Of a DNA stretch of 64,000 bases, positions 35,750 to 44,895 are shown piece after piece. The position numbers and the translations under genes were made by a program. Location: NCBI GenBank assembly GCA_963676655.2, contig CAXXKX010000003.1, positions 3,286,001 to 3,350,000 on the forward strand, written 5' to 3'. The notes under the pieces are model-generated. The model was not told the origin of the DNA and made no database searches. It was given only the letters and a program-made list of their open reading frames with translations. This DNA is from G963676655 sp963676655. Lineage in GTDB: Bacteria; Verrucomicrobiota; Lentisphaeria; Victivallales; Victivallaceae. Within the stretch, counting starts at the first letter, position 1. Each line of letters begins with the position of its first letter.

Positions 35750-37066
35750 ATGCAAACCAGAAGTCACATAAAGAAGCCGATGGGCTTCAAAACGGCTTTA
35801 CTGCTGTTATTTACTTTTCGTTATCCACTTTTCATTTTTCTGCTGTTTCTCTTTATGGGTGTCAGTGCTTTTGCTGAAGAAAACACGCCAAAGAAAACAA
35901 TAGTTAAAACTGGAGCTTTCTTCAATCCCAATGACCCCGAGGACGCCTATACCAGACAGGTTATTGATTTTGCCCGGAAGCATCCTGGAATAGAAGTGCA
36001 GAAGTGGGGTGGGATATCAATCCCCGGCGGCGGCCGGGCTTCGCTGATGATGGCGATTGCCGGGAAAACTGCGCCGGATATTGGCTGGTCGTGGTTCCAT
36101 ACGATTCGCAATGAAATCAAACAACAGTTCCTTTATCCATTGAACGAGTGGATTGGATTCGATACAAACGGCAACGGGCAAATTGACGATGAGGAGGCCA
36201 CGTGGCCGGGTTGGAAAAAGGTCCCACCGCTGTGGCGTAAGGTGGCGACTGTTGACGGGAAAGTTTACGGTATTCCAGAGCCCGTAAAAAGCATAACCGC
36301 AATCCTTTTCCGCATCGATATGGTAAAAGCCGCCGGGCTTGACCCGAACAAACCACCGCAGACCTGGGATGAATTTTATTACTGGTGTCAGAAGCTGACT
36401 GATCCGAACAGAACGGTACCGGGCGCCATCATCCAAAGCGGCCAGAAAGCAATCTGTCTTCCTGCCGCCGGGCAACAGTTTCTGCCGTGGATTCAATCCG
36501 CCGGGGGAGAGCCGTTCCTGCAATACCGCACCAGTCCGAAGACCGGTAAAAAATACGCATTTCCGCTTTACGAAACAAAATTCATAACCCCTGACGGGGA
36601 AAATCTTTCGAACGAAAAGTCCACCTGGAAGGCAACCTTTGCGTCTAAAGAGGGTCTTAAAGCGGCGGATTTTATTTATAAGTTGCGCTGGGGCAAGTGG
36701 CTGATTGACCCGGAAACGAAAAAACCGGTGACGCTTTCTGAAGAAGATGTCGTCAATGGATTTGTCATGATCGGCAACCGGAAACTTGAGTTCTCAGATG
36801 AGGACGTCATCAAAGGTGTGGCAAGGTCAAAAGGTTCACAACCCGGAACAAACGACGCAGATTTGCTCGGCCGCGGCGAAGTGGCAATGATGCTTGCCTC
36901 GGTCAGTGACCTGAAAGAAGGCGGCAACAATCTGGAGATATTCAACGTCACCCCTGAGAAAAAGAACGAATTCCGGGCCGAAATGGGCGACATCGACACC
37001 ACGAATTATTATTGGGGCTGGTTTATGATCTCGGACATAAAACTGCACCTGCCCAAAAAGAAGTGA
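35750..37066 (+). CDS. ABC sugar transporter solute-binding protein, probably C-terminally truncated
   Basis: The ATG at 35750 has ACAGGAGAC upstream and begins a signal peptide (hydrophobic core FRYPLFIFLLFLFMGVSAFA), with cleavage likely after AFA. The mature part is of the family 1 extracellular sugar-binding type: TAPDIGWSWFHTIRNEIKQ, LNEWIGFDTNGNGQIDDEEA (an EF-like D-x-N-x-N-x-Q loop) and GKVYGIPEPVKSITAILFRI. The protein is 438 residues; the end (WFMISDIKLHLPKKK) is abrupt and followed by GAAGAAT tandem repeats, suggesting loss of the usual C-terminal part. No permease genes are adjacent, so it is an orphan component. It is likely periplasmic. Confidence 0.7.
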   Translation: MQTRSHIKKPMGFKTALLLLFTFRYPLFIFLLFLFMGVSAFAEENTPKKTIVKTGAFFNPNDPEDAYTRQVIDFARKHPGIEVQKWGGISIPGGGRASLMMAIAGKTAPDIGWSWFHTIRNEIKQQFLYPLNEWIGFDTNGNGQIDDEEATWPGWKKVPPLWRKVATVDGKVYGIPEPVKSITAILFRIDMVKAAGLDPNKPPQTWDEFYYWCQKLTDPNRTVPGAIIQSGQKAICLPAAGQQFLPWIQSAGGEPFLQYRTSPKTGKKYAFPLYETKFITPDGENLSNEKSTWKATFASKEGLKAADFIYKLRWGKWLIDPETKKPVTLSEEDVVNGFVMIGNRKLEFSDEDVIKGVARSKGSQPGTNDADLLGRGEVAMMLASVSDLKEGGNNLEIFNVTPEKKNEFRAEMGDIDTTNYYWGWFMISDIKLHLPKKK

Positions 37067-37163
37067 AGAATGAAGAATGAAGAATGATAAGAGGTTCGCG
37101 CGAAACAAGGTGTTTTGCACGAACCATAAAAAAAAGCAAACCTCTAAAAAAGGAGATGTCAGA

Positions 37164-38720
37164 GTGATAAAAAAACTGATTGTTTTATTGTTGGTCATTG
37201 GCGCGTTCTGCGTCAATGTTTCGGGAAAAGACGTAAATCCGGATAAACTGAAAATGCCTAAGATATTCAGTGACAACATGGTGTTACAACGAGGCATACC
37301 GCTTCCAGTATGGGGATGGGGAAAACCTGGTGAATATGTGACGGCAAAATTCAAAGGGCAGGAAAAATCCGTCAAGGTGGGAAGAGATGGCAAATGGATG
37401 CTTCATTTTAAACCATTGTCGGTATCAGCAAAAGGTGAGACATTGACGGTCGCGGCAGGTAAAAACATAAAAGAATTCAATAATATCCTTGTTGGAGATG
37501 TATGGCTTTGCACAGGGCAATCTAATATGTCTGTTACTTTCAACCAGGTTCTTAAAGAAACATTGGGGATTAAAAATAGTCAAATCCGCCTTCGCGGTTT
37601 TGATCGTAAATGGCGGATTTGCACTGAAAGAAACGTCAGGTACTTTTCTCGTGTCGGCTATTATTTTGGAGCGGAACTTCAGAATACATTGAAAATTCCG
37701 ATTGGTCTTATTTGTATATCCCGAGGGGGATCGTCAATAGAAACCTGGATGCCTCCAGAAAGTCTAACGGAGCCCCCTTCTTTTGTTGACGCCAGTGGGA
37801 GCAGGCTCATTGACACAATGAAGGACTTCCAAAAATTTCATGACAATTATAAAAAGCTTTCCGATAATGAAAAAGAAAATGTTTTTCTTAAATTTGCTGA
37901 CGGATATCCTTATTTTAAAGGAGTATTTCTGAAAAATGGAAAATTAGCTCCAGAGAACTATGGAAAAATTTTACGGCGTATGACAATAACTATGCCAGCC
38001 TTTCAATACAATTCACTCATGAAGCCAATTGTTCCTTTTGGTATAAAGGGCGCGATTTGGTACCAGGGAGAAACAAATTGGGCTTTTAAGGATAATAAAT
38101 ATGCTCTAAAACAGAAAGCTCTAATTGAAGGCTGGCGCAAGCTCTGGAACGAAGGAGATTTTCCGTTTTATATAGTCCAGATAGCCCCTACTTCTGGCGG
38201 AACTGTTCGATCCAGCATATGGTTGCAGCAATATATGGCGGTGAATGCAACTAAAAACAGTGGTATTATCACTATAGTGGATATCGGTTTTCCCTGTGCT
38301 TCCGACAACGTGCATCCTGTAAACAAATGGGATGTGGGTAAACGTTTAGCATTGTTGGCGCTAACTAAAACTTACAAAATGAAAAATATCATTTTTTCCG
38401 GACCAAGATACAAATCCATAAAAACTGTCGGCAACAAGATGGTTGTTTCTTTTGACCATACAGGTTCTGGTTTATGCACAAAAAATAATGATGCTCCTGC
38501 TAAATTTGAAATTGCCGGCGCTGACGGGAACTTTGTAAAAGCAAAAGCTTCAATCGATGGAAATACTGTTATTGTGGAGGCGCCTTCTGTTAAAAATCCC
38601 TTATATGTGCGTTATGCCTGGAGCGGAAAAATAAAAGACCCTAACTTGTTACTGTACAACAAGGAGGGGCTTCCGGCATTTCCGTTTAATACAAAAGAAC
38701 CATTTTTTCAAAACAAATAA
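37164..38720 (+). CDS. Sialate O-acetylesterase-like exported SGNH hydrolase
   Basis: The GTG at 37164 has AAAGGAG 9 bases before it and starts a signal peptide (IKKLIVLLLVIGAFCVNVSG). The product is 518 residues. Family features: KIFSDNMVLQRGIPLPVWGW near the N-terminus, the nucleophile block VWLCTGQSNMSVTF, a second IWYQGETNWAF block, and a C-terminal HPVNKWDVGKRLALLA with the catalytic His. Such enzymes remove O-acetyl groups from sialic acids or xylan/pectin sugars. It is exported and probably periplasmic. It is more AT-rich than its neighbours. It lies between the binding protein and the MDR gene, in the inserted-looking part of the locus. Confidence 0.85.
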   Translation: MIKKLIVLLLVIGAFCVNVSGKDVNPDKLKMPKIFSDNMVLQRGIPLPVWGWGKPGEYVTAKFKGQEKSVKVGRDGKWMLHFKPLSVSAKGETLTVAAGKNIKEFNNILVGDVWLCTGQSNMSVTFNQVLKETLGIKNSQIRLRGFDRKWRICTERNVRYFSRVGYYFGAELQNTLKIPIGLICISRGGSSIETWMPPESLTEPPSFVDASGSRLIDTMKDFQKFHDNYKKLSDNEKENVFLKFADGYPYFKGVFLKNGKLAPENYGKILRRMTITMPAFQYNSLMKPIVPFGIKGAIWYQGETNWAFKDNKYALKQKALIEGWRKLWNEGDFPFYIVQIAPTSGGTVRSSIWLQQYMAVNATKNSGIITIVDIGFPCASDNVHPVNKWDVGKRLALLALTKTYKMKNIIFSGPRYKSIKTVGNKMVVSFDHTGSGLCTKNNDAPAKFEIAGADGNFVKAKASIDGNTVIVEAPSVKNPLYVRYAWSGKIKDPNLLLYNKEGLPAFPFNTKEPFFQNK

Positions 38721-38736
38721 AAGAGGATTTATCCAC

Positions 38737-39807
38737 ATGAAAAGCAATCCGACAATCGTGTTTCCCGAGCCTAAAAAGGCGGCAATCGAAAATCTTGAAA
38801 TGCCGGTTCCCGGCCCGGGCGAGGTGTTGATAAAAACCTCTCGGTCAATGATCAGCACCGGCACGGAAATGACCGCATTCTGCGGCGAGTTTCCCAAAGG
38901 CACCAACTGGGAAAAATTCTTCAGTTGCCCGTATTATCCTGGCTATAACAACATCGGCACGGTAGTTGAAGTCGGACCGGGAGTTGACCGGGCCGTCATC
39001 GGGAAAAAACTGGCGACGAACGGCAATCATGCCGCATACGTTACGGCTTCGGTTCAGGATGTGTCAATAACCGATGCCAATGCCGGAGAACTGCAGGCCA
39101 AAGGCAGAAGTGGAGCCTTTGATGTTCCAACAGGTGTGAATGATGATTATGCCGCCTTTTTTGCTATTCCTGAAATCGTAATGAACGGAATCCGTAATTC
39201 TAAAGTTTCCTGGGGGGAATGCGCCGTGGTTTACGGGCTGGGGTTACTTGGCCAGTTTGCGGTCCGGTTTTGCCGGAAATCCGGCGCGGCTCCGGTATTC
39301 GCGGTGGATGTGGCCGCCGACCGTCTGGCGTACCTCCCGGACGACCCGGCGATTATTCCAGTCAATCCCAAAGAACAGGATGTGCTTGAAACAATCAAAA
39401 AACACAACCACGACCGGATGGCGGACGTGGTGTTTGAAGTTACCGGCAATGCTGCGTTTCTGGAACAGGAACTTTCGGTACTGCGTGAACAAGGCCGTCT
39501 GCTGCTGTTGAGCAGTCCCAAGGACAAGGTGGTTTTCGACTTCCAGGATTACTGCGCCTGGCCAAGCTATCAAATCATTGGTTGCCACAATTTCTCGCAT
39601 CCTCTGTATCCGCAAAACAACAATCCCTGGACGATTGAACGTCATGTCGAGCTGTTCTTCGATCTGTTGAAGCACAATGAACTGGACATGGAACGACTGA
39701 TCAGCAGGCGGGTTGATTACACTGGCGCGCCGGAAGTGTATCAGGATCTGCTTCATGATCGTTCCAAGGATATGGGAATAATCTTCAACTGGGACAACGC
39801 CGAATGA
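38737..39807 (+). CDS. Zinc-type alcohol dehydrogenase-like (MDR) oxidoreductase
   Basis: 356 residues. A GroES-like N-terminal domain (PVPGPGEVLIKTSRSMISTG; PGYNNIGTVVEVGPGV) and a Rossmann domain with AVVYGLGLLGQFAVRFCRKS are present. The usual catalytic-zinc ligands of alcohol dehydrogenases are not obvious (the Cys of the first ligand is replaced in STGTEM), as in the bi-domain sugar oxidoreductases linked to Gfo/Idh enzymes. It probably oxidises a sugar or polyol. Its stop overlaps the CBM9-like gene by 4 bases (ATGA), and a Gfo/Idh enzyme follows, so the three form one unit. A decayed 5' copy lies at 35293. Confidence 0.8.
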   Translation: MKSNPTIVFPEPKKAAIENLEMPVPGPGEVLIKTSRSMISTGTEMTAFCGEFPKGTNWEKFFSCPYYPGYNNIGTVVEVGPGVDRAVIGKKLATNGNHAAYVTASVQDVSITDANAGELQAKGRSGAFDVPTGVNDDYAAFFAIPEIVMNGIRNSKVSWGECAVVYGLGLLGQFAVRFCRKSGAAPVFAVDVAADRLAYLPDDPAIIPVNPKEQDVLETIKKHNHDRMADVVFEVTGNAAFLEQELSVLREQGRLLLLSSPKDKVVFDFQDYCAWPSYQIIGCHNFSHPLYPQNNNPWTIERHVELFFDLLKHNELDMERLISRRVDYTGAPEVYQDLLHDRSKDMGIIFNWDNAE

Positions 39808-40490
39808 GCATAACTCCGGACAATTTTATCCCCGAAACCTATGTTTGCCGGAAAGCGGAGTCTCTGGTTGAAAAATGGCCGGATGAATCCATCTGGCAGA
39901 CGGCGGCGCTGTTGTGGCCGTTGTTCTGGTTGCCGGAAAACGATGAGGGAAAAAAGTGCAGGCGTCCGGCGGCGCGGGAACAGACCGTGTGCCGGATGCT
40001 TTGGGATGAGAATTTCCTGTATGTGTCAGCCGAACTGATTTGTAAAGAATTTTTTGCGCTGCCGGAAGCTCCTACCTGGGAAAGCGATGTTCTTGAACTG
40101 TTTCTCCGGCCTGACGTGGAAGGTCCGTATTATGAATTCCATGTAAATGTGGATGGTCGTGTATGGGCGGCGAGTTATTCAGGGATAATGGGTGATGGGC
40201 AAAAGGTTATGGATACAGGTTGGGAATTGTGCGAACAAGCCAGGAAGCCTAATTGCTGGAAGATAATATTGCGGCTGCCGTGGAAAATTATGCCGGGCAA
40301 AACTCCACGTTCCGGCGATGAATGGCGTTTTAATCTAGCCCGCCAGAACTACGGGGCCGGTTTCAAGCACGACGCTAAACAGCGCGGCAACGCGGTGCGG
40401 GGGTGTGAATTAAGTTGTTCCGCCGCCTGGGCGGAAGGTTTCTGGGCGTTCCATGACTGCGCCCATTTTGACATATTGAAATTTGAATAA
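39804..40490 (+). CDS. CBM9-like carbohydrate-binding protein
   Basis: 228 residues, start overlapping the dehydrogenase stop. The CBM9-like pattern is visible: VCRMLWDENFLYVSAELI, SDVLELFLRPDVEGPYYEFH and a final AWAEGFWAFHDCAHFDIL. Same family and size as the protein at 17684, though the sequences differ clearly. No signal peptide, so it is probably cytoplasmic like its counterpart. Tight coupling to two oxidoreductases suggests that it serves the same sugar pathway, perhaps holding a glycan end, but no direct function can be read. Confidence 0.7.
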   Translation: MSITPDNFIPETYVCRKAESLVEKWPDESIWQTAALLWPLFWLPENDEGKKCRRPAAREQTVCRMLWDENFLYVSAELICKEFFALPEAPTWESDVLELFLRPDVEGPYYEFHVNVDGRVWAASYSGIMGDGQKVMDTGWELCEQARKPNCWKIILRLPWKIMPGKTPRSGDEWRFNLARQNYGAGFKHDAKQRGNAVRGCELSCSAAWAEGFWAFHDCAHFDILKFE

Positions 40491-40502
40491 AGGATTTTAC
40501 TG

Positions 40503-41492
40503 ATGAAAAAGAAAATAGCAGTAATCGGCTTCGGTTTTATGGGTGTGGTACACGCCAAAAACATTATTGAAAACGACAAACTCGAACTGTATGCGATCAT
40601 TGACAACCGGGACAATATATTTGAGGGAATTGGAAAGATCGGCAACCATGGAGAGATTGGCCTGCCGATTGAAAAATTAAAGCAGGTTCCTGTTTTCAAA
40701 ACGCTTGAAGAATGCGTGAAAAAAGAACAACCGGATGCAGTTTCCATTTGCGTACCGTTGTTTCTGCATTATGAATTCGCCAAAAAAGCGTTGAATCTCG
40801 GTCTTGATGTTTTGCTGGAAAAACCGTTCTGCCCAACAACAGAGCAATGCAAAGAACTCATTGATCTTGCCAAAGAAAAAAATAAAATTCTGATGGTCGC
40901 GCACTGCGTTCGTTTTGTGCCTGAATGGGAATTTCTGTCTGATTGTATCAAAGACGAACGTTACGGAAAGTTGAAAATGATTTCGACGTGCAGAAGTTGC
41001 GGGGAACCGACCTGGGGCGTTTGGCAGGATGAGGAAATCAAAAAGACCTGCGGCGGTGCCCTGCTAGACCTGCTCCTTCACGACATCGACTTTACCGATT
41101 CGTGTTTGGGAACTCCGTCTGACGTAAAAGTAAATTTAAATGTTGATGATTATTGGGAGATTGAGCTTAGATATAAAGATAACCCGGCTCCGGTCAGTGT
41201 CAAGGGCGGTTTTCTGAACCGGCATACGGCGTTTGCCTCGGAATACATAGCAGCTTTCGATAATGGCAGCATTCGCTTTAGTTCCCTGGAACCGGGAATC
41301 ATCCATATCGGCACGGATGCTGGACCGGAAACCGTCGAAGTAAAAGGCGATGGCTATGCCAATGAACTGGACTATTTTGCAAGGTGTATTGAGGAACGCA
41401 AACAGCCGGAAAAATGTCTTCCGGAAGAGTCGCAGTTGGCTATTGAGGTACATCAAAAAATTAAAATAAGAATAAAAAAGGAAATGCTATGA
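40503..41492 (+). CDS. Gfo/Idh/MocA family oxidoreductase
   Basis: 329 residues after AAAGGATTTTACTG. N-terminal Rossmann nucleotide site IAVIGFGFMGVVHAKNI, then the family mark EKPFCPTTEQCKELIDLAKE with the conserved Glu-Lys-Pro, and the C-terminal sheet domain with CGGALLDLLLHDIDF (catalytic His context). These NAD(P)-dependent enzymes oxidise or epimerise sugars and polyols. It is co-directional with and 12 bases after the CBM9-like gene. Its last 190 bases are duplicated as a remnant at 43021-43212. After its stop a short frame (41489-41509, MNKKFF then stop in a T7 run) may be the decayed start of another gene. Confidence 0.9.
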   Translation: MKKKIAVIGFGFMGVVHAKNIIENDKLELYAIIDNRDNIFEGIGKIGNHGEIGLPIEKLKQVPVFKTLEECVKKEQPDAVSICVPLFLHYEFAKKALNLGLDVLLEKPFCPTTEQCKELIDLAKEKNKILMVAHCVRFVPEWEFLSDCIKDERYGKLKMISTCRSCGEPTWGVWQDEEIKKTCGGALLDLLLHDIDFTDSCLGTPSDVKVNLNVDDYWEIELRYKDNPAPVSVKGGFLNRHTAFASEYIAAFDNGSIRFSSLEPGIIHIGTDAGPETVEVKGDGYANELDYFARCIEERKQPEKCLPEESQLAIEVHQKIKIRIKKEML

Positions 41493-41558
41493 ACAAAAAA
41501 TTTTTTTAGAAAAAAGTAGCTAATAACACTAAACTATTCACCCCCAAAAAAGGTATTA

Positions 41559-42974
41559 ATGATGAAATCTCATAATTGTAAAATTAAACGTTGCCTTGTA
41601 AGCATAACACTTTTAGCACTCTTATTTGCACTGACATTACGAGTACAAAGTCAACACGTAACCAAATTTAAAAAAGGTGACAGGATCTGTTTTATTGGAG
41701 ACAGTATTACTTACGCATCCGTTATCGGCAAAAGTTATAATGACTACATCGTATTGTTTTATATCACCAGGTTTCCACAAATGAAAATCGGCGCGGCCTG
41801 TGACTGCGGCATTCCCGGCGACACGGCAGCCAGATCTCTCAAGCGTTTTAAGGGAGATATCATAAGCAACAAACCAACGGTCGCAACCATAATGTTTGGC
41901 ACTAACGATGTGGGTAAAAGCAATTATAAAAAAGGAAGGTTAATTCCCAAATTCGATAAAACCCGGGAAAATAGTATCAAGAGATTCAAAAACAGCATGA
42001 ATACATTAAGTAAAATACTTACTGATAACAATGTTCGGATCATTTACATTAAACCACCAATTATGGATGAGACAGCTAAACTTAAGAGCAAGCCATTTAT
42101 TGGAGTCAATAAAGCTCTTGAAGAATGCACTGATGAACTGGATCGGCTCGCTCAAAAATACAATGGCGAAGTTGTTGATTTCTATACGGCAACAAAGAAA
42201 GCAAACATCGCTCTTCAAGCCAAAGATCCAAGTGCAACAATCATCGGTCCTGACCGTGTCCATCCCCGCTGTCCGGGGCATTTGCTGATGGCTTATACAT
42301 TCCTGAAAGCCCAGAACATGTCACCGACAGTTGCAACGATGTCTGTTAATGCGGCAAAAAAAAGAGTCAGTAAAGAAGACAACTGCAAACTGTCAAATTT
42401 ATCGGTAAAAGATGACACAGTCTCTTTTGACTGTCTTGAAAACGCACTTCCTTATCCGGTATATGATCCGGCTAGACAAGCTCTTGACTTGGTTCCTTTT
42501 ATTAAAGATCTAAATCAGGAAGTATTAAAGATTGAAGGACTTAAAAAAGGAACTTACCAAGTCAGCATTGACGATAAACCGGTTATGCAATGCACAAATG
42601 ATGAACTGGCCAAAGGAATAAATCTCGCAACAATAAAAACCACCCCCCAATACGAACAAGCCCTGAATGTCTTTATTATTCTTAAAAAACGTACCCAAGT
42701 AAGTGGTGGTCTTCGTGTCACAGCCTGGGCCAGAATGATCATCAAAAATCAAATACCAACAGCATCATCTATAACGGAAGATGAAGCTATAAAAAAACAG
42801 TTGAATGAAGCGAAAAAGAGCAATAACAAGTTTAAAATATGGATTTACAGCACCTATCTTAAATACGCTCCAGAAGAAAAGAAACACCAGAAAAAAGTCC
42901 GTGATTTACTAAATGATGCTTATGTGGCAAGTCAACCCAAAAGCCATCATTTCAAAATCACAATGGTGAAATAA
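41559..42974 (+). CDS. Exported SGNH/GDSL-type hydrolase
   Basis: 471 residues. A signal peptide is visible (CLVSITLLALLFALTLRVQS). Block I with the nucleophile Ser is ICFIGDSITYASVIG near residue 49, block III is IMFGTNDVGKSN, and the catalytic Asp-X-X-His is in GPDRVHPRCPGH near residue 232. Such enzymes are esterases or acetylesterases on glycans or lipids. A C-terminal extension of about 200 residues with no clear fold follows (residues 265-471). It is AT-rich and sits between the intact oxidoreductase and its duplicated 3' fragment, so it looks like inserted cargo. Confidence 0.8.
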   Translation: MMKSHNCKIKRCLVSITLLALLFALTLRVQSQHVTKFKKGDRICFIGDSITYASVIGKSYNDYIVLFYITRFPQMKIGAACDCGIPGDTAARSLKRFKGDIISNKPTVATIMFGTNDVGKSNYKKGRLIPKFDKTRENSIKRFKNSMNTLSKILTDNNVRIIYIKPPIMDETAKLKSKPFIGVNKALEECTDELDRLAQKYNGEVVDFYTATKKANIALQAKDPSATIIGPDRVHPRCPGHLLMAYTFLKAQNMSPTVATMSVNAAKKRVSKEDNCKLSNLSVKDDTVSFDCLENALPYPVYDPARQALDLVPFIKDLNQEVLKIEGLKKGTYQVSIDDKPVMQCTNDELAKGINLATIKTTPQYEQALNVFIILKKRTQVSGGLRVTAWARMIIKNQIPTASSITEDEAIKKQLNEAKKSNNKFKIWIYSTYLKYAPEEKKHQKKVRDLLNDAYVASQPKSHHFKITMVK

Positions 42975-43020
42975 TGATACAAGCGCATGTTAATAAAAAA
43001 TATGGTTCAGCACCCTGTAG

Positions 43021-43212
43021 CCGGGAAGCATCCACATCGGCACGGATGCCGGACCGGAAACAGTCGAAGTAAAAGGCGATGGTTACGCCAACGAACTGGA
43101 ATATTTCGCGGAATGTATAGAAGAACGCAAACAGCCTGAAAAATGCCTCCCGGAGGAGTCGAAACAGGCTATCAAAGTTTGTCAAAAAATAAAAAATAAG
43201 GTGCGAAAATGA
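43021..43212 (+). pseudogene. Remnant of a Gfo/Idh oxidoreductase gene (3' end only)
   Basis: Aligns with 41296-41492, the last 65 codons or so of the intact gene, at about 80% identity by eye, with the frame still open to a TGA. The encoded peptide PGSIHIGTDAGPETVEVKGD is nearly that of the intact enzyme. No 5' part exists. Together with the dehydrogenase remnant at 35293 it marks the two ends of a paralogous dehydrogenase-to-oxidoreductase operon. Confidence 0.85.
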
Positions 43213-43328
43213 GTAAATTAATAATATCTTCTTCGTTATTACTGTTTTGTTTATCAGGAGCGATCTCTGCCAGCACAATAAAGAAAACAATTCTTATCAA
43301 CATTTTAATTTCCTTTTTTAATTCTTAA
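43209..43328 (+). pseudogene. Truncated exported-protein gene (signal peptide remnant)
   Basis: 39-codon frame coupled (ATGA) to the oxidoreductase remnant. The start MSKLIISSSLLLFCLSGAIS is a typical signal peptide, but the mature part is only about 20 residues and then stops. It is likely the first part of an exported protein whose remainder was lost. The bases 43329-43475 hold no gene that I can support. Confidence 0.5.
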
Positions 43329-43475
43329 TGACTTTTGCGAAATAACGTAAAACAGATTTATAAAATGATCATAGATTTTCTCTCCTGTTGGTTAATTTGC
43401 CGTTCACACAATACAGTTTCCCGATGGACGGCAGCTTATATATCTGAAACTGGATTCCTGATATTATCTTATCCG

Positions 43476-44266
43476 TTATTTTATTTTCCAGGCTGAATCC
43501 ATTAACTCCTTATTGAAGTCTCCGGGAATAACTCCTTCCGTAGCGTATATATAAAGCGCGGCAATAAAAACATGCTTGATAAGATTCAGCAGCATGAATA
43601 ATACAACCATCGCCAATACTGCGGCGGCAAACAGATATAGCCGGTGGTTGACGAGAAAAAATACTCCCGGAATAATCAGCAGCGCCGGTAGCCCGGTAAT
43701 CAAGCCTGTTCCGATAAATCCGCTTATGGACTCTCCCCAGAAATTTTTTATGATCATAGCTGATCTTCTCAGAAGTTTAAATGGCCCGATCGGCTTCGTC
43801 TCGCGTATTATCGACGGGATGACAAATATGCATCCAAGAGCCCAGAAAGTTCCAATCCAACCGGAGTATCGTCACTTGAGATTTTACTCAGGATCAATCT
43901 TCCCAAGGCACAAAAAAACGACCATTTCAGGATTGTTCGGGTTTTCCCCGCTGCCGCTTTCAGCCCTCGTTTCAGGGACATTTGATTTCCGTTCAGCGCC
44001 TGAATAATCTCGTTATATAAGGCTACGTGTGAAAAAACAACTAAGAACATCAATAAAAAATATACGGCTGCAAGCAGTACCAATGAGCCTGCATTATAAA
44101 ATACGCTGCTGGATTTCCAGTGATACGCAATAGAAAAAAGCCCAACAAAAAAAGCGGCAAACTGTATTCCCGCAAACAGAATCGGAATGATAATTAACCG
44201 TTTGCTGCTTGCTAAAACCTTCAGAGAGTGCTTGAGGATTTGTCCATTTCTGTTTATTGCATTCAT
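43476..44266 (-). pseudogene. DUF6159-like integral membrane protein with a frameshift
   Basis: Two reading frames on the - strand together give one membrane protein. The 5' part (44266 down to about 43870) has three membrane segments and ends VGLELSGLLDAYLSSRR; the true continuation in another frame reads GTFWALGCIFVIPSIIRETK, then FKLLRRSAMIIKNFWGESIS, and goes on to 43476. The combined product has the W-x-x-x-T-F-F-V-I-P / E-x-x-x-x-x-x-A-x-x-x-S-x pattern of the DUF6159-type family. A single indel near 43850-43880 separates the parts; it may be a real mutation or an assembly error. It is coupled to the GntR gene (overlap of 4 bases). Confidence 0.65.
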
Positions 44267-44670
44267 GAGTTTTCTTTTAACCTGTATTTGCTTTCAATAT
44301 ATTTGAATACTTCACCGCGGGAAATTCCCAGACAATTTGCTTCGGCCATAAATTTATTGAATAGTTTGTCAAGGCAATCCGCTTTTTCCGCTTCCGAAAG
44401 CTCCGCGATATTTTGCCTGGCCGAAACAAAAGTTCCGTTGCCACGCTGACTTTTTATATAGCCCTGCATTTCCAATTCAAGAAATGACCTGGCAACGGTG
44501 TTGGGATTGACTTCAAGAGCTGAACTAAGCTCCCGTATTGAGGGCAGCTTATCGCCCTCATTAAGGACGCCGTTTGCAATAATCGCCACCAATTGGTTGA
44601 ATACCTGTTTGTATATTGGAATTCCGGAATCGAATTCCAAAGCCATACCCGAAACAATATTATTCGTCAT
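44263..44670 (-). CDS. GntR family transcriptional regulator, YtrA subfamily
   Basis: 135 residues. Typical short YtrA-type layout: winged helix with GIPIYKQVFNQLVAIIANGV, NEGDKLPSIRELSSALEVNP, NTVARSFLELEMQGYIKSQR, then a short C-terminal helix pair without a large effector domain. Such regulators usually control adjacent ABC or membrane protein genes and sense cell-envelope stress or an antibiotic. It overlaps the frameshifted membrane gene by 4 bases, implying that it regulates its own operon. Upstream, the AT-rich bases from 44690 to 44895 separate it from the phage-like block on the other strand. Confidence 0.88.
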   Translation of the reverse strand: MTNNIVSGMALEFDSGIPIYKQVFNQLVAIIANGVLNEGDKLPSIRELSSALEVNPNTVARSFLELEMQGYIKSQRGNGTFVSARQNIAELSEAEKADCLDKLFNKFMAEANCLGISRGEVFKYIESKYRLKENS

Positions 44671-44766
44671 ATGTATTAATTCCTTAATTTATTAGTGTGT
44701 TAATATATTGATACTTTAAAGATGAAATTTCAACATTTTTTTCAAAAAAAATCGAAAAAAAGCCCG

Positions 44767-44804
44767 ATGCTACACGAAATCTCGTAAATGCTACACGAAA
44801 TCTC
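44767..44804. repeat. Tandem 17-bp direct repeat between GntR gene and phage-like block
   Basis: ATGCTACACGAAATCTC occurs at 44767-44783 and again at 44788-44804, 21 bases apart (two helical turns). It lies in the control region of the first phage-like gene, about 90 bases before its start. Binding site pair for a regulator is the simplest reading; an attachment-site remnant is possible. Confidence 0.7.
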
Positions 44805-44895
44805 TCCCTTATACCTATTGAAGGGATGTGCTTTCTCTTGAGGCCAAAACGGCCGCTACGGCGCATCCGGCAACCTTTAAAAGAAAGGAAATTCA

